From contig OX442322.1 in the NCBI GenBank assembly GCA_949358305.1, positions 5,518,001-5,582,000 of the forward strand: a stretch of DNA of 64,000 nt. The letters are read 5' to 3'. How positions within the stretch are numbered: position 1 is the stretch's first letter; each line of letters begins with the position of its first letter. Positions 1-10,363 of the stretch are shown here, one piece after another. Source of the stretch: Strigamia acuminata (taxonomy: Eukaryota > Arthropoda > Chilopoda > Geophilomorpha > Linotaeniidae). Made by a program: the position numbers and the translations under genes. The notes beneath the pieces were generated by a model that saw only the letters and a program-made list of their open reading frames with translations, had not been told where the DNA came from and did no database searches.

Positions 1-83
1 CGTTAATGTCTGTGCGGGCCGCACAGCTCCATTTCACGCTTCCAATCGGTTACAACCGATATTTTGCGCACTCCTCTGCTACA
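1..83 (+). repeat. CopA-1 5' LTR, last 83 bases
   Basis: Identical by eye to 14350-14432, the end of the 3' LTR. It ends in CA directly before the PBS. Its last 11 bases, CCTCTGCTACA, resemble the 3' end of initiator tRNA-Met in the sense orientation and can pair with the PBS that follows. Confidence 0.9.
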
Positions 84-84
84 T

Positions 85-96
85 TGGTAGCAGAGG
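85..96 (+). other. Primer-binding site, initiator tRNA-Met 3' end
   Basis: TGGTAGCAGAGG, one base after the LTR end, is complementary to the 3' end of animal initiator tRNA-Met (acceptor strand plus CCA). It would prime minus-strand DNA synthesis. The same 12-mer follows the CopD and CopF 5' LTRs. Confidence 0.88.
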
Positions 97-1133
97 ATGG
101 TTTTTAGCCTAATACCATCGTTATTTGTTTCATTTTCGACGCAGAATTCGCGAAATTCGCGATTTTGCGCGAAAACATTTATTTTTAGGCTACGACGATT
201 CTCCGACCGATATTCGTCCATGGTACGTTTCGTGCACTGCCTGAAACGCAACGACAACGTCTTGGATCGTTCGCTGAATATATTCAGCCATTTTCGAGTC
301 TAATTTTGCACGAAATTTTGCGGGATTTGCAAATTTCAGTGCGAAAATTGTTATTTGCAGGTTTTTCGGATTTTTCGACGTTGTGTAGCAGCCAGGGCTG
401 CTTCTCCAGCGATTCCTCAATTAATTTCGTCCGAAACCACGCGGGATTCGCGGATTTCGAAGCGAATATTATTTATTTTCAGATTTTTCGCCGTTTTCAC
501 CGTACGACACTGTTTAGCTCCGGCGACAGTTCCAACGAGAACCCAATACTCGAGTATTGGCCGCTTAGTTCCCCGGTGAACGGCGGTTATCACCGAACTT
601 TTCAAGAGGAAGAAGAGCCTCGAATTTTCGATTTTTCAATTTTTCGAGAAGAATTCGGACATTCACGTCCGAATTGCGTTTTCTCCGGCTTTTCGAGAAA
701 GCCGAGCCGCGCCTTCATTTGCGCGAGGATCGCAACCGCGATCGATTCATCTATTTCTCCTTTTCGAAATACCATTGTTAACTTTAAGATAAATTTAAGG
801 CTTTTGGGGGTTCCTTTAGAATCGTGTTTGCTCTTCGATCGAGTCCGATCACGCTTACACGTATTCTCCGGTTGTGCTTGTCGCGGTACAAGTGAGGTTT
901 CCCGCGGCTCCAGGAAGCCGATCGGACCCTTTCAGACTGGCAACCGGAGGTTATTTGATTCCTTCAGAAGGAATTGCCCAATTTGTGGTTTTTCGCCTCG
1001 AACACCGAGGGAACCGTGCAGTGAAGTGCTCCGAATTGTGAAAAGTGCTCCAATCTCGTGCGACATTTCAGTGCCTCTCTCTGAGCCTGTGTGATTTTCG
1101 CGTTGTGTTACGCTCTTCGCGAACCGATCTACG
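97..1133 (+). other. CopA-1 5' leader, non-coding
   Basis: About 1 kb between PBS and the gag ATG with no convincing gene. It holds three loosely repeated blocks, each ending in an acceptor-like pyrimidine-AG motif: TTATTTTTAG at 179-188, TTATTTGCAG at 351-360 and TTATTTTCAG at 473-482. Related blocks occur in the CopA-2 leader. ORFs here are chance frames. Confidence 0.6.
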
Positions 1134-4100
1134 ATGCAGAAAGCGGCCAACTCGAACAGTTTAATTCCGGTTCTCGGTGTCGACAATTATGAACAATGGC
1201 GATTGTCGATGCAATTTCTTTTGAAATCGGAAGGGCTCTGGAGGCACGTGACGGAGGACAAGGAAGCGGAACATATTGCCACGTTAACGCCCAAAGAATT
1301 GGATAGATTCATGGTGAAGAAGGACAAGGCATTAGGACACATCTACATCCACGTGAGCCCCGCCAAGCGTACTGTTTTGGAAACCTGTAACACGCCAAAG
1401 GAGGCGTGGGACAAATTGGCGAAAACATACGCGCCCAGCTCTAGAGCCCGTCAAGCGGCGATGCGCTGGGAGTTCCTCAGCCTCCAACTCCAACCTGGCG
1501 AAGATATGCCGGATTTCATTGCCCGCGTGGACAATTACGTGCGGCAATTAAGTGACGTCAATGAAATCATCAGTCCGATTCACCACGCGTACCAGTACCT
1601 GAAGTGTTTACCGCCCGAATATGCTCAGGCCACCTTCGCAATATACCATTGGCCAGATCCACAGTTTACGCCGAAGGATGTTGCCGAACAATTGATTTCC
1701 GAGCACATGCGGCTCAAATCCATCGGATTAATTGGAACGAGCCAATCATCAGCTCACGCGTCTATGAAGGGACAATTCCGACCGCGAAATAAATCCGGAC
1801 CTCGTGATATTTCGACGGTGCAATGTTACAATTGTGACCAATTTGGACATTACGCAAACAAATGTCCCCGTCCTCGCCGTCAACAACAGGGTCAACCAGC
1901 GGCTTCACTGCAGCAACGATCGTCACGCAGCAAGAGCCGCAGGCGCAATAAGAACGCCGCAGCAAAGGCAAACAACCAGCGTCCCCGAGAAAGCTCGCAT
2001 CCACACCGAGAGGGGACATTTTTCGTCAATGCGCCGCAGGTCATTCAACGTCCAGTTGCCCACTTTATGCAATCCAATGAGTGGATACTGGATTGCGGCG
2101 CCACAGATCACGTATCTCACGTACGTGCGGGATTCACTGAATTTATGGATGTGATCGAGTTGGGACAGGGCAAGTCCCAAGTAACGGGCAAAGGAACAGT
2201 TCGTCTTCTCCTAGCAATCGACAAGACCCGATGCACCGTCAATTTGACGAATGTTCTCTACGCGCCGAATTTCGAGACAAACTTGATTTCGGTTTCGAAG
2301 ATAGACAAGGCACGACATCACATCCATGTCTTCAACAGTGAGATCCATGTTTACCAATCGGACATTCGCAGCCCTCTCATCCGTGCAAAGGAGAGAGGTG
2401 GTCTTTACTATGTGGACGGTTTATGTTCGAATCCGACATTTGCGACAACTGTCTCTCCTACGACACAACCGACGATTCCCGCGTCGCCAGCGCAAATGTA
2501 CGTGACAACCGAAGAAGATTTCCCGAACATTCCGAAGCATAGACAGGGAAAAGGGTCAAAACAGCGAGAAATTTCGGATTTCCGGATTGAGATGCCAGCT
2601 ATTGAACCTGTAAAGCAAATTTCCGTACAACAAGCTCCTCAAACCAATCCGATTCCTCCTCCCATTCCCACACAAATCCACAATGACCTGACCATTCCTC
2701 CTTCCTATGCGAGTGCCTTGCAGTCGATCCCGACAACCGTTCCAGCCCCAATTCCTACTGCGAGTCAGAACGCAAATTCCTTTCCTCCCCTCGGCAATCC
2801 GTCTCAACCGAAAAAGAAAATTATTGCCAATCCGGCTTCCGTCAAGGACGCCACCGGCTTATGGCACAGCCGACTTGGCCACCTTCACACCAATGGAATG
2901 AAGTTGTTGGCCGCAAACGACCAAGTTTACGGAATGCAACCAGGGGAAGTCAGCAGGGAATTAGCTTGCAACGATTGTCGGATCGCCAAATCGACTAGAG
3001 CTTCTCACAAGCCCGATCCGAATCCCTCGACAACAAAGCCTTTGGACCTTCTCCACATGGATATTTGGGGGCCCGCCCCTATCCCATCGTTTGGAGGAGC
3101 GCGTTTCGTCCTTACCGTCATCGACGACGCTACTCGCTATTGCTGGATTATACCGCTAGCGCAGAAATCACAAGTTTTCGCAACTTTTAAGGATTTTGTT
3201 GCCCGGGTGGAGCGGATACAGGACGCGAAAGTCAAGGCTATCCGTACGGATCGGGGTGCGAATTTTTATCAAACGAATTTCTCCGCTACCTTCAAGACAA
3301 AGGTATTCAGGGTCAGCAAACGAATCCATCATCGCCACAGATGAATGGCACGGCCGAGCGCATAAACCGGACAATGGCCGACAACTTTCGTGCAGTCTTA
3401 TCCGAAACTAAGTTGCCGGAAGCGCTCTGGGCCGAGCTCTCGGTTACGTTCGCGTACATCAAGAACCGGTGCCCTCATTCTCGACTTAACAATCAGGTCC
3501 CGTACATCCTTTGGCGACAGAGAGCCCTTTCGTTACGACATCTACGAAAAGTCGGTTCCAAGTGCTGGGTGCACTACACCGCACCAGGCCGCAAGAAGCC
3601 TGATCCGCAGGCCTGGGAGGGATATTTAGTCGGCTACGCTTCAGGGACCCGTGGATACAGAATTTGGAACCCAATTGACAACAAAGTCTACGAATCTATT
3701 CACGTTAAGATCGATGAGCGGCAGTCGTATCGGAAATCCATCAAACTTTCGACGCAGCAGCCGCAACAATCGTTTACCGGTCCCGGACAACAAACCGTTA
3801 CATTTGATGATAACCTACATTACCATCAGTGGCCGAAGGGATCTGATTCAGAGGCGTCCGAACATTTGCAGAATGATTCTGAACACGTGTCGACGGCATC
3901 CGCTTCGATGCACACGCCTCCGGCTTTTCCGCACATCCACATACCACCACCGACAACTCCGGAACGAGTGTTACTGGATTTATGTGCCACAATACCTCTG
4001 GGTTCCGCATCTCTTCGGCAATCACATCACATCTCGTACGAAGAGGAACGTGACACCGACCTCGACATCCGAGAGATGGATGAATTGTCGATTTATCCGG

Positions 4101-4606
4101 AAACGTTGGAAGTCCCCGGTGCATCGGCGGAACAATCGGCATGTCAATCGCCTCAAACGACGCCTCGTACATCCGCACCACCATCGCCTCAACGATCGGC
4201 GGCGCCTTCTCTTCCACGTGAAACACCGGTACCGACGCCACGATTCATTACAACGCGTCGTCAACAACGCGCTGGCGATCCCGCTACGCATACGCTGCAG
4301 ATATTCGACCCCGATCCCATGTCACCGGCTCCCGTATTGGGGACGGAAGTCGCCGCAGCAACGGCGCGCCACACGACTCATATGTGGCGATTCGTTGGTG
4401 GAGATGGAGAGTGTCGCGAATGGGTACGCGAAGAGCATCTCCGGAAAGATCAAAAACCCGGATCAATCGCAATCGACGTTTATTATTTTCCAACTCGGAA
4501 GATCCGTCTAAGATCTTACCACGACATCGAGGAGTATTGTATGTTGAACAATATTGATTACGACCCCGGACTTTTCTTCTTCGGAAATCTCGAGAATTGG
4601 ACACTT
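1134..4606 (+). pseudogene. CopA-1 gag-protease-integrase, 5' part of pol
   Basis: Encodes the first two thirds of a copia polyprotein. The start at 1134 gives MQKAANSNSLIPVLG, matching CopA-2. Domains in order: copia-type Gag; a CCHC zinc knuckle (CYNCDQFGHYANKC) near 1830; an aspartic protease with ILDCGATDH near 2090; the integrase HHCC region near 2870-3000; and the integrase core, with HMDIWGP near 3055 and IRTDRG near 3240. A 1-base deletion near 3270, seen against CopA-2 and CopA-3, shifts the frame inside the core. Coding continues in another frame from about 3341 (MNGTAERINR carries the catalytic Glu). A further deletion of about 125 bases near 4595 removes the linker before RT and shifts frame again. 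GypX-1 then interrupts at 4607. Confidence 0.9.
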
Positions 4607-6486
4607 TGTGACGGTGACGACCACAACTCCTATCGCATGATAGTACCGGGTATAAGTCGCGTGAATTAGTGAATAGTAACGAGATAAATAAATACAACAG
4701 AGTTATCAAAACAAGACATTTATTGTTATCAAACAATATAAACAAATCTAAAGTTATACAAATGACTAATGCCGACATTTGGCAAGTTAAATACAAGTTA
4801 AACTATACATGAAATTGGCTGTAAAACAGCCCTGAAATAATATGATTACGGTTATTGGTGATCCGGGGTTCGGGAACGGCAAAACGCCCGCTCGACCGAG
4901 TTATAGATGTCGTCTGCGATAGCCGGGCTGGCTGTGTCCTCGCGGCTTCCGTCGGCGCTTCGTAATCGTGGAACTGCTTCGTTCGCGTTCCAGGTCCGTA
5001 TCGTGTAATGGTCCGTGTAATGCTTCTTGGTTCGATCCGAGAGGTGCGGTTGACTCATGTGCACCGCCACAACTAGGGTTGGAAATTGGTAATGAATAAA
5101 TGAAGTCATTTATTCGCCAAGGTTCCGCTTGCGAATTATATTTAATTCGCGATGTTGTGAGTTTAATAAATTAACTCAATAAATTGTATTCAATTTATTG
5201 TTACGAATTTGATTCGTCATACAGTGAAATAAGTCTCGTGACTTACTTCGGTTGTTAACTTGTTGCCAAGTTTAAACAATTAAGGTGTATTTATCAACTA
5301 CAAAATATAATAAAGGTTAAACATCGCAACACACAATTGCCGTCAAAGTTCGCCTTGCCGAGCAGAACAGTATCGCGCGTGCCCTAAATAACAGTGCGGT
5401 GAGAGACGGCACTGGTATTCAGGGGGATATAGCCCGCAGTTCTGCACAACAGAATTAATCACCCGAGATACTACTCATAAGTAGACTGCTTTGGCACCAT
5501 CACCGAAGAGATATAACTTTCCCAAACACATAGTGCTACTGGCGGTAACTGCATGTTTTGCATGCAGACTGCTTTGGCACCATCAAGTGATGGAGTCAAT
5601 CTCTTTCAGTAACAGTGCTACTAACGGTTACTAAATACTTTGGTATCACACGTGATTCTATTGTCCGACCACGAGGATACTTATGCGGGAGGCTTTCTCC
5701 TCGGCAAGACCGTTTGACGGAAACATTAACAGTCCGAACTTCGCCTTCAGTTGACGGGGGTTGCATGGCTCAGCAGAGCCATGCTATGCATGGACCGGTA
5801 GGCCCATGCCCTGAGTAAGAAACAGTTATTTGACATGCGGAACATACCAAATAACCAGAAATCAAGAACTAACTAACTTCCTGTTGTCAGGGAGTTTTAT
5901 ACTTGGTGGGATTAAGTTCCACCAATCTCGTACCGCAGGAAGTGGATACGGGGATGCAACTTCAGATTATGCTAATCCTTTAGCAAAACCGGATCTGGAT
6001 ACTCAGGACCGGAAATGGATACCGGGGACACATTCCCAAGTTACACATTTTAATCCTTTAATCCGCATGGTCACATTTCCAAGAATGTGACCAATTCTTT
6101 CTTCCAATCTTTCAATACAATAATATAACTTTATATTATTGTCAAGTTAAATAATCTAAACCAATATATTAAATACTTATTTAATATATTGAGTGTTATT
6201 CATTTAATTCCGTATTTCGAATTTACCGCTGATTTGCGATAGCGCCTTCTAGTGGCGACATACCGCATTGACGAATGCTGTTTTAGCAGACGAAATCTTG
6301 TATTTTTGGCCGTGATACTTTGATATCACGAAGTAATGTTAATTAATATTTATTAATATAACAACTTTGCTTCTGAAACATCATAAATAACTTTATTCAG
6401 GACTCTTATCAGTTTTACAAGCAAATACAGTAAAATTACCGTCATAATGGCACAATAGGCATTTATAGCCATATTAATTTGTCACA
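4607..6486 (-). repeat. GypX-1 3' LTR
   Basis: 1880 bases, copied at 10364-12243. In element orientation it begins TGTGACAAATTAA at 6486 and ends CCGTCACA at 4607, next to the PPT at 6489-6496. It contains two copies of the 20-mer AGACTGCTTTGGCACCATCA (5483-5502 and 5566-5585), 83 bases apart, in a region also conserved in the GypX-2 LTR. Small ORFs are duplicated in both LTRs because the LTRs are identical. One of them (4852-5109, minus) has a counterpart in GypX-2. Confidence 0.92.
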
Positions 6487-7507
6487 AATCCCCCTTAAAT
6501 AATTGGAAGTGTTTGCACTTTCACTTATTTCTATTCTAATGGATATAAATGCCTTTGTGAGGCTTGATATATCTTGGGAGATGCTGTGACTTCCAATTCT
6601 GAATTTAGTTGTTTAACTCAATTAGATTGCCTAAGTTCAGGATTTTCTTGCTAAACTTTATTGATACATTTCTTCCAATAGTACAAATTTGAATTGGTTC
6701 TACGTATTTTAGTTAAGTTTATTAATAGACAATAAAACTTTCTACCGATAATATTGACAATTAAGTATCATCACGTCCCCCTTAATTGTCATGACTATAG
6801 TCAATTCTTTAGAAAAGACATCGTATCGCACAATTGCGAATTCCCGAGCTTTCAAAGCTCGCTTTAACGATTTTTGGCCCTTTTTTCTTGGACAGTTACA
6901 CGGTGATGTATAGTGGAACTTATGTCGTGTTTCTAGCGACTGCAAACCTGGGTTTGGAGTTGGCATTCGAACATTTCGGTGTGCATGTGCCGATTGCAAA
7001 CATTGGTTTGTAATCAACGTTTCACCTTAATTAGTAGTTCTCTACTAAGTCCGTACTTCTTGGAATTTGGTCTTTTTTACCAATTTAAATAATTAAATAA
7101 TTTTTCTTCAAAAAAATATTTTTCCTTTACATATTCTGTTTGTTTGTAATATCATTACCAACCACAGTTTTTAATAAAGTTTTCAACTTTCAACATTGTG
7201 TATTTTTTATTTCCGATAGGAAAAAAGTGATTTGATCCAGTTTTACATTTTCCGGGGTTAAATTCCATTTTTCGAGTGAAAAAGTATAGTTATAATTGTT
7301 TAATAACATCCATTTCCCCCTTTTTTAACAAATTTTTTAACAAATACAAATTCGTTAAAATCCTTTAATTTTGCCACGAGAAAAATTCTCTAATTCTTAT
7401 TTACGAAGGACGTGTTTTTTGATTATTAATTTTAATAATTTGTCCCCCTTATCTCTAATAACGAGATGTTTGTTGAAATCTTTTCAATTTTTCGAATGAA
7501 TGAATAT
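6487..7507 (-). other. GypX-1 3' non-coding region with four PPT-like tracts
   Basis: AT-rich DNA where GypX-2 has pol and ORF3; no credible gene. The 8-mer TCCCCCTT (AAGGGGGA on the element strand) occurs at 6489-6496, 6776-6783, 7315-7322 and 7443-7450. The first adjoins the LTR and is the likely functional polypurine tract. The stretch near 7030-7090 resembles the leader near 10011-10070. Confidence 0.6.
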
Positions 7508-9548
7508 TTAGATCACAATTCCGTAAATACCTTCATTTGTTGCAGCATTTCCCCAATTCAAATTTTCGAGTTTTTGATCCAAAGATTTAGCTGTTACCCA
7601 ATTTTGTCTCTGTCGTTTAAAAAGATCAGAGGCGGGATTGGTATTGGTATTATTACCATTACCTTGAGGTTTGTCCTGAGCAAATTTCCTTTTTTGTAAC
7701 AAAGGACATTCCCTCTTAAAGTGTCCTGGTTGATTGCAATGGAAACATTTTCCAGTTGCTTTCTCCGATAGGGCACATACCATGTTGTTGAATCCCACAT
7801 CGTTTTCAAGATTGTCTGTCTCGTCAGATTCCATAGGTACAACTTCTGGTTCGGCGTTCAACGTCTGAGTAGATCGTATGAGTGGGCGCGAACTCCTGGC
7901 GTCTTTACCTTTTTGAGTATTTGACGGGGCAGTTTCGTCCTCTTTATTGGCAATAGTGTCTACACTAGCATTTTTGGGCTTCGAAAAGAGCCCTATTCTG
8001 CCGGACAAATTGAAATATGTCATTAAATGATTCTTCATAAAGACCTCTATCGATTATTCGATTGTAACTAACTAAGTTCAAATTCTCGAGAAGAGTGGGG
8101 GCTTCATCTCTTTTTGAATAAGATCCTTGAGCTTGTTTAAATCTCAAAAGAAATGTATAAAGTGGCTCTTCTGGGCCCTGGATTAAATTTCGAAGCTTTC
8201 GGGCTCGAGTGACAGGGATCATGTCAAACTCCGCCAAAAATAACTTTTCGAAAGTTTTCCAGTCAACAAATTTGTCGAGGTTATCGGTATGCCATTCGTG
8301 GGCTATACCAGATAAATAAGTTGGTATTCCGCGTTTTACCATCTCATCCAGAGTCAAACCTTTAGCGACAGCGACTGTTTTGGCTGTAGCTAAAAATTTA
8401 GCCACGTCCTTCTGTTTTCCATCGAAAACAGGCATATCCTGACCTTTGAAAAAGGTTTTGCTCGAATTGTTTGCATTATTATTTTGCTGTGCATTATTCT
8501 GCATAAATTGTTGTACTTGCTGTGCACAATCAGTTTGAATATTTCGCACATGGGTAAGGATGGCTCCCAAGTCGTCGGTGGAAAATCTCGCTTGAGATGA
8601 ACTACCAGCAGAGGATGCCGAACCAGAATTATGTTCAAAATTGGGCAGATTTCCCTTAGGGACCTGATTGTCCTGGGGGATTTCTTTCCTTGGAGGAACA
8701 TAATTTTCATACTGTGTATGATTGCCAGATGGTACATGTTGTCCATGTGGAACACTACTTTCATTTTGTACTCGTTCTGGGGGTGTCTGATTTGAACGAG
8801 TCTTTCCCACCGGTAAATTTTGAATAACGGGGGATGGTGAGATCGGATCGGATCTCCTTGGAGTTCGATTTGACACTCTTTTTGACTGCGTTGGGGGGAC
8901 AAACTGTCCTTTCCCCGGTGTCGGGGGGACATAATGTCTATTTCCAGATGTTGGAGTAACATACTGTCTATGTCCAGAGTTTTGGGAGACATTTTGTCTA
9001 TTCCCCGAAGTTTGGGGGATAAAACCCGAATTACTATTGTTAATCGTTCGATTAACACTAGTCGATCTAGACCTTGGTTTGGCTAGATTTAAAGGACTAT
9101 TAGAGTTGGGTGTTCTTTGTCCAGAACTTTGTTGACTACGAGATCGGCTAAACGATGGTTCGCGTACCATTCTATCGTTTAGCTGTGGAGTCGACACTAT
9201 CCGGGCTTGATATCCCAACCTCTTTTTAGGAGAGGGAAAGTCCAGCTTACGATTCGTGGGAATCGTTTTTCGTGGGGTTCGGTGTGAAGTCCGCGAATGC
9301 CGACTTTCGTTCTCCGAATTTTCATCTTCATCGGGTCTAATTCTCTGATTTCTTTTCTCAAGTACGCGTACATGATTAACCGCTTCGGTTATTGTTTTGA
9401 AATCAGCCCGATTTAGATTATAGAGTCGACAATACTCTGTCAAATCGTCCGGAATTAAATCCGTTTGGTCTTCGAGTCGGACGTAACTATTTTCCAAGTT
9501 TCCGTCATCAACTTCTCGTTCATTCATATGAATGTTTTCGTCAGACAT
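7508..9548 (-). pseudogene. GypX-1 gag (frameshifted)
   Basis: Gag of a gypsy-type element. The ATG at 9546-9548 gives MSDENIHMNEREVDDG, and the frame runs to a stop at 7965. It covers a Ser/Pro/Asn-rich N-terminal part and the capsid region (FFKGQDMPVFDGKQ near 8440, about 80% like GypX-2 there). The zinc knuckle (CFHCNQPGHFKREC near 7735) lies in the +1 frame, open from 8038 to 7508. The two frames overlap around an A-run near 7980, so a single-base indel is the simplest break. The C-terminus ends in a few unrelated residues (NEGIYGIVI), as expected if a deletion removed the end of gag and all of pol. Upstream in-frame Met codons (to 9659) lie in the leader and have no match in GypX-2. Confidence 0.85.
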
Positions 9549-10343
9549 GATAAAAGTTTTTAAATTCTTTATTACTAAAGAACGATAACACACTTTATAT
9601 AAAAAAAAATACACTTCAAAATAACAATACACTTCGATAAGGTTAAGCTTAAACTCCACGTGCTGGGTAAACGTGTTAAACTATCGATAAATTTTAAACA
9701 ATCAAATGAATCCTACTACAAGTAAACTAGCGTCGGGTGAGAAGGCGCTTTAAACTATTTGTTAAAATAATAGATGAAATACACTTAACTTTAGCTGGTT
9801 TACGGCGTGGAAAATTCGAATCGGGACTGAACGGGACGGCGTGGTCAAGATGGCTACTGGAGCACGTGTCTGCAGGTCTGGTCTGGATACGAATGGTCGT
9901 CTGTAGTCTGGATCCGCGTGGCATCGAGGATCGATAATCCTTTAATCCCTCGACACTTTATTGGTGGAAAGTTATTTTATCCAATGATAAAATGGAAACT
10001 AATCCTTTATTTTAGTAGTTTTCTACTACGTCCGCACTTTGGTCTGGTCAATCTTTTTACCGATTGAATATTTTCCTTCGAAAATATTTTTATAAAATTT
10101 ATAAAATACCAGCCAATTTTATGTGAAAATTAATAAATAATTTCACTTCAATATTTCGAGTGTTTTTTCAACACACATAACATTCCCTTTAATGTCGGTT
10201 TTCGTATGAATTCCAACGTTTTTAAAAGAAATTTTCCTACTTCGCAAAAGTAGAAATATATAATTCGCTTCAAAATGTTATAATCTTTATTTATCTCAAT
10301 TTTCACTTTCTATTAAATTCGGTAAATTTAAACTTTGCAACCT
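9549..10343 (-). other. GypX-1 5' leader, non-coding
   Basis: About 800 bases between PBS and gag ATG. No gene seen. Near 9834-9860 it contains GGGACGGCGTGGTCAAGATGG, similar to the GypX-2 leader at the right edge of the window (GGATGGCGCAGTCAGGATGG), supporting common descent. Confidence 0.6.
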
Positions 10344-10361
10344 ATCTCGGTGGGACCTCCA
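10344..10361 (-). other. Primer-binding site, tRNA-Gln
   Basis: On the minus strand TGGAGGTCCCACCGAGAT starts two bases after the 5' LTR. It is complementary over 18 bases to the 3' end of animal tRNA-Gln (acceptor GGUCCCA with U discriminator plus CCA). Confidence 0.85.
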
Positions 10362-10363
10362 CG

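Noticed and set aside
306-1094. 262-codon plus-strand ORF in the CopA-1 leader
   Set aside because: Phe/Arg/Ser-rich chance frame over a repetitive leader; the CopA-2 leader shows no matching protein.
3651-4511. 286-codon ORF overlapping CopA-1 pol
   Set aside because: His/Arg-rich shadow of the true pol frame (3341-4606), with similar shadows in CopA-2 and CopA-3.
5615-6090. Plus-strand ORFs repeated at 11372-11847
   Set aside because: They are duplicated only because both lie in the identical GypX-1 LTRs; they are antisense to the element and I saw no counterpart in the GypX-2 LTR.
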